NCBI GenBank assembly: GCA_030684755.1
Contig: JAUXXN010000056.1
Location: 1 to 5,614 of the forward strand
Direction of reading: 5' to 3'
Source: Hydrogenophaga sp.
GTDB taxonomy: Bacteria > Pseudomonadota > Gammaproteobacteria > Burkholderiales > Burkholderiaceae_C
DNA: 5,614 nucleotides
How positions within the stretch are numbered: position 1 is the stretch's first letter; each line of letters begins with the position of its first letter. A model generated the notes under the pieces. It was not told where the DNA came from and searched no databases. It saw only the letters and a list, made by a program, of their open reading frames with translations. The translations under genes were made by a program, and so were the position numbers. Positions 1-4,930 of the stretch are shown in pieces.

Positions 1-332
1 AGGTTGGCACGGTATTCGCCGGGCACGTCTTGCCAGGCGGCTTCGCCCTTGTGGTAGCCAAAGTGGATTTTGCGGTCGGCCTCGCCGGGGTTGAGGTAGA
101 TGCCCCAGCGGTAGTCGGGCATCTTCACATGACCGAACTGCGCCCAGCCTTGCGGGTCCACGCTGACCGCCGTGCGCAGGTACACGTCAAAGTTCTGGCT
201 GCCGTCTGGGCCCATGTCGTCCCACCATTTCAGGTAGTTGGGCTGCCATTGCTCCAGCGCGCGCTGCAGCGTGCGGTCTTCGCTCAGGTTGACGTTGTTC
301 GGGATCTTGTCGCTGTAGTCGATGGTGGACAT
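1..332 (-). CDS. boxB: Benzoyl-CoA 2,3-epoxidase oxygenase component BoxB, N-terminal 110 residues (partial)
   Basis: BoxB is the diiron oxygenase subunit that, with the reductase BoxA, inserts oxygen into benzoyl-CoA to form the 2,3-epoxide in the cytoplasm. Only the first 110 codons are present; the rest lies beyond position 1, and the family is usually about 470 residues long. Translation from the ATG at 332 begins MSTIDYSDKIPNNVNL and continues with LQRALEQWQPNYLKWW, a stretch I recognise as the typical BoxB N-terminus. Later segments (KMPDYRWGIYL, residues 70-80) also fit. The diiron ligands are further downstream and cannot be checked. The start is supported by an AGGAG Shine-Dalgarno sequence 7 nt upstream. 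The gene follows boxC on the same strand after 98 bp and is probably co-transcribed with it. The assignment rests on remembered family sequence plus context, and both agree. Confidence 0.93.
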   Translation of the reverse strand, partial: MSTIDYSDKIPNNVNLSEDRTLQRALEQWQPNYLKWWDDMGPDGSQNFDVYLRTAVSVDPQGWAQFGHVKMPDYRWGIYLNPGEADRKIHFGYHKGEAAWQDVPGEYRAN

Positions 333-430
333 GGTGTTGCTCCTGCGGTTTTCTCTTTCGGTGGACTGTCATTTGGTTGCGGCTGGCTCCACCGGGAAAC
401 CCACCGCACAACAAAATCAAAATGGTCTGG
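333..430 (-). other. boxC-boxB intergenic spacer
   Basis: This 98-bp gap is relatively long for genes of one operon. It holds the boxB ribosome binding site and an imperfect inverted repeat (CGGTGGA at 359-365 and TCCACCG at 388-394, with a 22-nt loop). There is no U-tract, so it is not a convincing terminator. I see no clear sigma70 promoter and no TGCA-N6-TGCA operator here. The simplest reading is an internal spacer of one boxC-boxB transcript. The hairpin could be a processing or stabilising element, but that is speculation. Confidence 0.4.
340..344 (-). promoter_or_regulatory. Shine-Dalgarno sequence of boxB
   Basis: On the minus strand AGGAG lies 7 nt before the ATG at 332. It fixes the boxB start, since the neighbouring reading frames have no comparable signal. 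Confidence 0.8.
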
Positions 431-2086
431 TCACACTCTGTTCATGTCGAACACAGCCTTGTCGCCTTTGCCGTAAACCTTCAAGGCACCTTTTTCACCC
501 ACGGCGTTGGGGCGCTGGAAGATCCAGTTTTGCCAGGCGGTGAGGCGGCCAAACACGCGGGTGGCCATGTTTTCTTTTTGCGCAAACCGCAGGTTGGCTT
601 CAAGACCGGTCAGGGCGTCGGGCGACATGGCGGCGCGCTCTTCCAGCGCCATGCGCACTTCGTCGGCCCAGTCGATGTCGTCAGGGGCTGCGGTGACCAA
701 GCCCAGCGCAAAGGCGGCGTCGGCGTCCAACGCCTTGCCCACGGCGCCGCGCGCGGCTTCCATCGGGGCCGTTTCTTCATAGAAGCGGCGCTGCAAGCGC
801 GACTGGTCGTTCACCATCGGCAGGAAGCCAAAGTTGAACTCGCTCAGTTGCAGCTTGGGCGCTTTGTCGGCGTCGTCGGGCAGGGCCAGCATGTAGGCGC
901 GGTCGGCGCAGAAAGCCAGCTCGGCCAAGGTGCCGGCGAAGCAGGAGCCTTCTTCAATCAAGGCAAACAGGCTGCGCGACGACACGTCGAGGCGGGCGAA
1001 GGTGCGGCGCAGTGCACCGATGGTCTCGCGCACAAACCAGTGGTCTTTGTGCGCCAGCATCAGGGCGTCGTTGGCCAGCACGGCGGTGGCGTCGCCTTCG
1101 GTTTTCAGAATCCAGGTGCCAATGTCCAGCTCGTTGGTGCGCAGGCACAAGATGGCATCGTCCAGCTCGCGGGCCATCTGCAGCGGGTACCAGGCGGCGC
1201 TGGAGGCTTCGATGCCCGCGATGTCGGTGGGCTGCGCGCCGCTCGGGGCTTTCAGGGTCAGGGTGGCGTGGCGCTTGGCGCGGTCGATGGCCACGTTCAC
1301 ATAGGTGTAGGCAATGCCGTCGGCGCTGTCGGTGCGCTCAACGCGAGGCAGGCTCACGCCGGTGGCGCTGGCTGGGCGGTCGCTCTGGGCGGCCAGTTGG
1401 GCGGCGCGCTCGCTCACAGCGGCGGCAAATTTTTGCGGCTTGGCCACGGCGTCCACCAGGCGCCAGTCCACGGCTTTCTGGCCGCGCACGCCTTCGCTGG
1501 TGGTGCAAAAAATGTCGGCCAGGTCGTGGCGCACATGGCGCTTGTCGGTCACGCGGGTCAGGCCGCCGGTGCCGGGCAGCACGCCCAGCAGGGGCACTTC
1601 GGGCAGGCTCACGGCGCTGGAGCGGTCATCCACCAACAGAATTTCATCGCAGGCCAGGGCCAGCTCGTATCCGCCGCCAGCGCAAGCGCCGTTGAGCGCG
1701 GCCAGGAATTTCAGGCCGCTGTGCTTGCTGGTGTCTTCAATGCCGTTGCGGGTTTCGTTGGTGAACTTGCAGAAGTTCACCTTCCAAGCGTGGCTGGACA
1801 CACCGAGCATGAAGATGTTGGCGCCGGAGCAGAACACCCGGTCTTTGCCGCTGGTCACCACCACGGTCTTGACTTCAGGGTGCTCGAAGCGGATGCGGTT
1901 CAACGCATCGTGCAGCTCAATGTCCACACCCAGGTCGTAGCTGTTGAGCTTGAGCTTGTAGCCGGGGCGGATGCCGGCGTTTTCATCGATGTCGATGGCC
2001 AGGGTGGCCACGGCGCCCTCAAAGGCCAGCTTCCAGTGGCGGTACTGGCTGGGTTCGGTGCGGTAATCGACGGCGTTCGGGTTCAT
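431..2086 (-). CDS. boxC: Benzoyl-CoA-dihydrodiol lyase BoxC
   Basis: BoxC (EC 4.1.2.44) opens the ring of the benzoyl-CoA epoxide/dihydrodiol, releasing formate and giving 3,4-dehydroadipyl-CoA semialdehyde. The protein is 551 residues, normal for this large crotonase-superfamily member. The N-terminal crotonase fold includes VVVTSGKDRVFCSGANIFML (residues 74-93, CoA/oxyanion region), GACAGGGYELALACDE (133-148) and LPEVPLLGVLPGTGG (161-175). E141 and E163 occupy the positions of the two catalytic glutamates of classical enoyl-CoA hydratases. A second, diverged crotonase-like half follows, with ALIEEGSCFAGTLAELAFCAD around 375-395. The reading frame stays open to a GTG at 2122, giving 12 extra residues, but the ATG at 2086 has AGGAG 6 nt upstream while the GTG lies in the leader, so the ATG is chosen. 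The gene has its own promoter and operator candidate downstream of boxR and is followed by boxB. Confidence 0.95.
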   Translation of the reverse strand: MNPNAVDYRTEPSQYRHWKLAFEGAVATLAIDIDENAGIRPGYKLKLNSYDLGVDIELHDALNRIRFEHPEVKTVVVTSGKDRVFCSGANIFMLGVSSHAWKVNFCKFTNETRNGIEDTSKHSGLKFLAALNGACAGGGYELALACDEILLVDDRSSAVSLPEVPLLGVLPGTGGLTRVTDKRHVRHDLADIFCTTSEGVRGQKAVDWRLVDAVAKPQKFAAAVSERAAQLAAQSDRPASATGVSLPRVERTDSADGIAYTYVNVAIDRAKRHATLTLKAPSGAQPTDIAGIEASSAAWYPLQMARELDDAILCLRTNELDIGTWILKTEGDATAVLANDALMLAHKDHWFVRETIGALRRTFARLDVSSRSLFALIEEGSCFAGTLAELAFCADRAYMLALPDDADKAPKLQLSEFNFGFLPMVNDQSRLQRRFYEETAPMEAARGAVGKALDADAAFALGLVTAAPDDIDWADEVRMALEERAAMSPDALTGLEANLRFAQKENMATRVFGRLTAWQNWIFQRPNAVGEKGALKVYGKGDKAVFDMNRV

Positions 2087-2092
2087 GGAGGT

Positions 2093-2097
2093 CTCCT
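2093..2097 (-). promoter_or_regulatory. Shine-Dalgarno sequence of boxC
   Basis: AGGAG on the minus strand, 6 nt before the ATG at 2086. It decides in favour of this start over the in-frame GTG at 2122, which would place the Shine-Dalgarno sequence inside the coding region. Confidence 0.8.
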
Positions 2098-2137
2098 GTT
2101 TGTAGGGCTGCGCGGGGTTCACAAAAGGGTGCCGACC

Positions 2138-2146
2138 TGCATTGCA
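2138..2146. promoter_or_regulatory. Tandem TGCA motif in the boxC leader
   Basis: Two TGCA tetramers (2138-2141 and 2143-2146) are separated by a single base. They fall just downstream of the transcription start expected from the boxC promoter (around 2163). They share the tetramer of the TGCA-N6-TGCA operator but not its 10-bp spacing, so they could be an accessory BoxR site or chance. Confidence 0.3.
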
Positions 2147-2169
2147 TCACCGGGCACCGAGTGATGTGA

Positions 2170-2198
2170 ATAATATTGCAGCTTTTAAAAACCGTCAA
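2170..2198 (-). promoter_or_regulatory. Sigma70-like promoter of boxC (boxCB operon)
   Basis: On the minus strand TTGACG (2198-2193) is followed after exactly 17 bp by TATTAT (2175-2170). Each hexamer is one base from consensus. Transcription would start near 2163, giving a boxC leader of about 75 nt. The region is AT-rich between two GC-rich genes. It begins only 17 bp after the boxR stop codon, so boxC and boxB can be transcribed independently of boxR. One TGCA abuts the -35 box directly and another (2177-2180) sits one base before the -10 box, as expected for a repressed promoter. Confidence 0.75.
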
Positions 2199-2212
2199 TG
2201 CATTTTTATGCA
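2199..2212. promoter_or_regulatory. Candidate BoxR operator TGCA-N6-TGCA at the boxC promoter
   Basis: TGCA at 2209-2212 and TGCA at 2199-2202 are separated by six A/T bases, putting the repeats 10 bp (one helical turn) apart. Both extend to the palindrome ATGCAT. The same arrangement recurs at 3210-3223 in front of boxD. As I recall, the Azoarcus regulators BzdR and BoxR bind TGCA-containing repeats at benzoyl-CoA pathway promoters. Binding here would cover the edge of the -35 box and repress boxCB until benzoyl-CoA is present. The pattern is seen directly; the bound protein is inferred. Confidence 0.65.
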
Positions 2213-2214
2213 TG

Positions 2215-3153
2215 TCACGAAATCCCCAACACCTCCCGCACCTGGGTGCGCAGGGCATCAAAAGCGTCGTCGAGGCGGTAGGCACTGGTATTGAAGTGCA
2301 GGTCGGCCTTGGAATAAAAGGCCGAGCGCCCGGCCAGAATGCGTTTGAGGTCTTCCATGGCTTCGCGGCTGGCGGCCATGGGTCGCATGTCGCCCTGCGC
2401 CGCCACGCGGCCCATGTGGTCGGCCGGATCGGCCTGTAACCAGATGGTGGTGCAGTGGCTCAGCAGCAGGTTGAAGTTGGCCGCGTCCGACACCAGACCT
2501 CCGGGCGTGGCAATGACCACCTCGGGGTAAATTTGTATCGCCTCTTCCAGCGCACGGCGCTCGTAGCGGCGGTAGGCCGGGGTACCGTACAGCGCGTGGA
2601 TTTCGTTGATGCTGCAACCAGCAAATTTTTCTATCTCGCGGCTCAGCTCGATGAAAGCGTAGCCCAGGTCGTCGGCCAGGCGCTGGCCCAGCGTGGACTT
2701 GCCCGCGCCGCGCAGGCCAATTAGCGCAATGCGCGCACTGCGCCCCGCATCGCCACCCGCTGCCGCGCCACCGCCCAGCAAGCTGCCAATGGCCACGCGG
2801 GCGCGGCGCAGGTCGGCCTCGTTGCGGTTCTCCAGCAGCTCGCGTATCAGCAGCCATTCGGGCGAGCTGGTGGTCACGTCGCCCAGCAGCTCGGTGAGCG
2901 AGCATTGCAGCGCCTGAGCCACCTGCAACAGCACCAGCACCGAGGCGTTACCGGTGCCGTACTCCAAGTTGGCCAAGTGGCGCTCGGACACGTCGGCCGC
3001 CACCGCCACGGCCTTGCGCGTCATGCCACGGCGCGAGCGCAGGGTGCGCACCCGCTCGCCCAAGGTCACCAAAAACGGGTGGCGCGGCGGCTCATCGGCC
3101 GGGGGCGGTGCCGTGGCAAGGTCGGCGTCTTCGTGTTTGGCGGTGGGATGCAT
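2215..3153 (-). CDS. boxR: BoxR, benzoyl-CoA-responsive transcriptional repressor (XRE HTH plus shikimate-kinase-like domain)
   Basis: BoxR/BzdR-family regulators repress benzoate catabolic genes and are released by benzoyl-CoA. From the ATG at 3153 the protein is 312 residues. After a Pro/Ala-rich tail, an XRE-type helix-turn-helix spans about 30-90 (LGERVRTLRSRRGMTRKAVA, then SERHLANLEYGTGNAS). A linker runs to about 138, and a shikimate-kinase-like domain (140-308) has the Walker A motif GLRGAGKST (146-154), ATPGGLV (215-221) and DMRP (255-258). Where shikimate kinases have the DxD that binds Mg and shikimate, this protein has E-L-S (about 169-171), so it is probably a ligand sensor and not a kinase. 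The frame is open to an ATG at 3210, adding 19 residues, but that codon lies inside the TGCA operator and boxD promoter, so 3153 is preferred. Neither start has a strong Shine-Dalgarno sequence; a GAG 9 nt before 3153 is the best available. Confidence 0.92.
   Translation of the reverse strand: MHPTAKHEDADLATAPPPADEPPRHPFLVTLGERVRTLRSRRGMTRKAVAVAADVSERHLANLEYGTGNASVLVLLQVAQALQCSLTELLGDVTTSSPEWLLIRELLENRNEADLRRARVAIGSLLGGGAAAGGDAGRSARIALIGLRGAGKSTLGQRLADDLGYAFIELSREIEKFAGCSINEIHALYGTPAYRRYERRALEEAIQIYPEVVIATPGGLVSDAANFNLLLSHCTTIWLQADPADHMGRVAAQGDMRPMAASREAMEDLKRILAGRSAFYSKADLHFNTSAYRLDDAFDALRTQVREVLGIS
3148..3153. promoter_or_regulatory. ATGCAT palindrome over the boxR start codon
   Basis: The boxR initiation codon (3151-3153) is part of ATGCAT, the hexamer present in both TGCA-N6-TGCA operators. 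It might be an autoregulatory half-site or may simply reflect an ATG followed by a histidine codon. It has no 10-bp partner, so confidence is low. Confidence 0.2.
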
Positions 3154-3191
3154 GGGTAGGCTCACAGATTCAGGGAAAACCCTTGTTGGAC

Positions 3192-3220
3192 TTGCCAGCC
3201 AGCCAAACATGCACTTTAAT
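3192..3220 (+). promoter_or_regulatory. Sigma70-like promoter of boxD
   Basis: TTGCCA (3192-3197) is followed after 17 bp by TTTAAT (3215-3220). Transcription would start near 3227, leaving a boxD leader of about 95 nt. The -10 box lies in and next to the 6-bp spacer of the TGCA-N6-TGCA operator, so a bound repressor would block it. A second possible -10 box, GATAAT at 3241-3246, looks better alone but has no recognisable -35 at the right distance. Either could be the true start. Confidence 0.55.
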
Positions 3221-3223
3221 GCA
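3210..3223. promoter_or_regulatory. Candidate BoxR operator TGCA-N6-TGCA in the boxR-boxD divergent region
   Basis: TGCA at 3210-3213 and TGCA at 3220-3223 are six bases apart, the same spacing as at 2199-2212. Read on the minus strand, the two sites match closely over about 16 bp (ATGCAT, an A/T-rich spacer, then TGCAT). The predicted boxD -10 box is enclosed by the two elements, and a candidate boxR -10 box overlaps it. One site could therefore control both divergent genes. Confidence 0.65.
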
Positions 3224-3240
3224 TGATTTTAGAGGCGCAA
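3213..3240 (-). promoter_or_regulatory. Possible boxR promoter
   Basis: On the minus strand TTGCGC (3240-3235) is followed after 16 bp by TAAAGT (3218-3213). Both hexamers are only moderate matches. The -10 would overlap the boxD -10, making the two promoters mutually exclusive, and would start RNA near 3206, excluding the upstream boxR ATG at 3210. An alternative is TATAAA at 3255-3250 on the minus strand, which lacks a -35 partner. Confidence 0.3.
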
Positions 3241-3243
3241 GAT

Positions 3244-3250
3244 AATGCAT
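3244..3250. promoter_or_regulatory. Third AATGCAT copy downstream of the boxD promoter
   Basis: AATGCAT at 3244-3250 repeats the heptamer at 3218-3224 exactly, 26 bp downstream of it. It overlaps the alternative boxD -10 (GATAAT, 3241-3246). It may be an accessory operator, as in systems where the repressor protects several TGCA sites downstream of the start. Confidence 0.4.
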
Positions 3251-3320
3251 TTATAGCGCCAATCCCGAGCGCCGACCAGCCCTATTCAATACCCCCACCA
3301 AACCTACCCTGCGAAACCCC

Positions 3321-4898
3321 ATGACCACAACACCCCTGCTTCCCAACTTTTTCGCTGGCCGCTGGCAAACCGGCGCCGACGCTGGCACCACCCTGCTCGA
3401 CCCCGTGCTGGGCACGCCACTGGTGCGCGTGAGCAACACCGGCCTGGACCTGGCAGAGGGCTTTGCCTTTGCCCGCGAACAAGGCGGCCAAGCCCTGCGC
3501 GCACTGTCTTACAAGCAGCGCGCCGGTTTGCTCAGCGCCGTGGTCAAGGTGCTGCAAGCCAACCGCGACGCCTACTATGAAATTGCCACCGCCAACTGCG
3601 GCACCGTGACCAAAGACTCTGCCGTGGACATCGACGGGGGCATCTTCACCCTGGGTTATTACGCCAAACAGGGCGAAGCTCTGGGCGATGCCACCTGCTT
3701 GCTGGACGGCGAGCGCATCCGCATGGGCAAAGACCCGCTGTTTCAAACCCAGCATGTGCTGAACCCCACACGCGGCGTGGCGCTGTTCATCAACGCCTTC
3801 AACTTCCCCAGTTGGGGCCTGTGGGAAAAAGCCGCGTCCGCCCTGCTCTCGGGCGTGCCGGTCATCGTCAAGCCCGCCACCGCCACCGCTTGGCTCACGC
3901 AGCGCATGGTGCAAGACGTGGTGGACGCGGGCATCTTGCCACCGGGCGCGCTGTCCGTTGTCTGCGGATCGTCTGCAGGCCTCATGGACCAGCTCCAGCC
4001 GTTTGACGTGGTGAGCTTCACCGGCTCCGCCGACACCGCCCGCATCATCCGCAGCCACCCCGCCGTGGCCCAGCGTTCGGTGCGCTGCAACATCGAGGCC
4101 GACAGCCTGAACAGCGCCCTGCTGGACCCAGCAGCCAGCGCAGACGGCGAAGCCTTCAAGTTGCTGGTGGCCGAAGTGGCCCGCGAAATGACCGGCAAGA
4201 GCGGGCAAAAATGCACCGCCATCCGCCGCGTCTTCGTGCCGCGTGCGTTGTTTGAAGCCGCCGCCCAGGCCATTGCGGCGCGGCTGGCCAAAACCACCGT
4301 GGGCAACCCGCGCAGCGAATCCACCCGCATGGGATCGCTGGTGAGCCGCGAGCAGTTCGACAGCGTGTTGGCCGGCATAGCCCACCTGAAAACCGAAGCC
4401 GAGCTGCTGTATGACGGCAACAGCGCGCCGCTGGTGGACGCCGACCGCACGGTCGCCGCCTGCGTGGCCCCGGTGCTGCTGGGCCACCGCCAGCCCGCGC
4501 AAGCCCAGGTGTTGCACGAGGTGGAAGTGTTCGGCCCCGTGGCCACGCTCATGGCGTTTGATGACGAAGCGCAAGCCTTTGAGCTGATTCGCCGGGGCGA
4601 GGGTTCGCTGGTGGCCTCGGTGTACAGCGAAGACCCGGCCTTCATGGCCCGCGCCGCGCAAGCCCTGGCCGATAGCCATGGCCGGGTTCACATCATCAGC
4701 CCCGACGTGGCAGCCAGCCAGACCGGCCACGGCAACGTGATGCCCATGAGCCTGCACGGCGGCCCGGGCCGCGCCGGTGGCGGCGAAGAACTGGGCGGCC
4801 TGCGGGCGCTGGCTTTCTACCACCGCCGCAGCGCGGTGCAGGCCAGCACGGCGGCGCTGGACGTGCTGGCGGCGGCGGGTGCGCAGCTGAAATATTGA
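3321..4898 (+). CDS. boxD: 3,4-dehydroadipyl-CoA semialdehyde dehydrogenase BoxD
   Basis: BoxD (EC 1.2.1.77) oxidises the semialdehyde made by BoxC to 3,4-dehydroadipyl-CoA using NADP+, removing a reactive aldehyde before beta-oxidation-type steps. The protein is 525 residues and is a complete aldehyde dehydrogenase. NAFNFPSWGLWEK (158-170) contains the catalytic-site N161, VIVKPATATA (181-190) has the cofactor-binding K184, FTGSADTA (233-240) is the nucleotide-binding turn, E259 in NIEADS is the general base and C298 in GKSGQKCTA is the nucleophile. VFGPVA follows in the C-terminal half. The end is HGGPGRAGGGEELGG and a short tail, typical of the BoxD/PaaZ-like group that acts on ring-cleavage CoA semialdehydes. 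No Shine-Dalgarno sequence precedes the ATG; the bases before it are C-rich. No better in-frame start is visible upstream. A ligase gene follows after 32 bp, suggesting an operon. Confidence 0.95.
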   Translation: MTTTPLLPNFFAGRWQTGADAGTTLLDPVLGTPLVRVSNTGLDLAEGFAFAREQGGQALRALSYKQRAGLLSAVVKVLQANRDAYYEIATANCGTVTKDSAVDIDGGIFTLGYYAKQGEALGDATCLLDGERIRMGKDPLFQTQHVLNPTRGVALFINAFNFPSWGLWEKAASALLSGVPVIVKPATATAWLTQRMVQDVVDAGILPPGALSVVCGSSAGLMDQLQPFDVVSFTGSADTARIIRSHPAVAQRSVRCNIEADSLNSALLDPAASADGEAFKLLVAEVAREMTGKSGQKCTAIRRVFVPRALFEAAAQAIAARLAKTTVGNPRSESTRMGSLVSREQFDSVLAGIAHLKTEAELLYDGNSAPLVDADRTVAACVAPVLLGHRQPAQAQVLHEVEVFGPVATLMAFDDEAQAFELIRRGEGSLVASVYSEDPAFMARAAQALADSHGRVHIISPDVAASQTGHGNVMPMSLHGGPGRAGGGEELGGLRALAFYHRRSAVQASTAALDVLAAAGAQLKY

Positions 4899-4917
4899 GG
4901 TCCGACAGAACCCCCAA

Positions 4918-4923
4918 AAGGAG
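4918..4923 (+). promoter_or_regulatory. Shine-Dalgarno sequence of the benzoate-CoA ligase gene
   Basis: AAGGAG lies 7 nt before the ATG at 4931 within the 32-bp gap after boxD. There is no room for a separate promoter in this gap, which supports co-transcription with boxD. Confidence 0.85.
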
Positions 4924-4930
4924 ACAAACC

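Noticed and set aside
359..394. Inverted repeat CGGTGGA/TCCACCG in the boxC-boxB gap as a terminator.
   Set aside because: The arms are only 7 bp with a 22-nt loop and no following T-run on the minus strand, so an intrinsic terminator is not supported. It is mentioned only as part of the spacer.
30..476. A 148-codon plus-strand open frame opposite boxB and the spacer.
   Set aside because: It is antisense to the clearly recognisable BoxB N-terminus and shows no coding features of its own.
377..2164. A 595-codon open frame on the plus strand opposite boxC, longer than boxC itself.
   Set aside because: Its product is low-complexity and rich in His, Gly, Ala, Gln and Val with no domain, has no ribosome binding site, and mirrors the boxC codons. 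It is a by-product of high-GC codon usage on the opposite strand.
3282..4823. A 513-codon open frame on the minus strand opposite boxD.
   Set aside because: It has the same His/Gly/Ala/Gln-rich antisense composition and no recognisable motif, while the plus strand encodes a complete aldehyde dehydrogenase with all catalytic residues. It also runs over the boxD start.
4899..4930. A possible promoter or terminator between boxD and the ligase gene.
   Set aside because: The 32-bp gap holds only the ligase Shine-Dalgarno sequence. No hairpin or promoter hexamers are visible, so co-transcription is the simpler reading.
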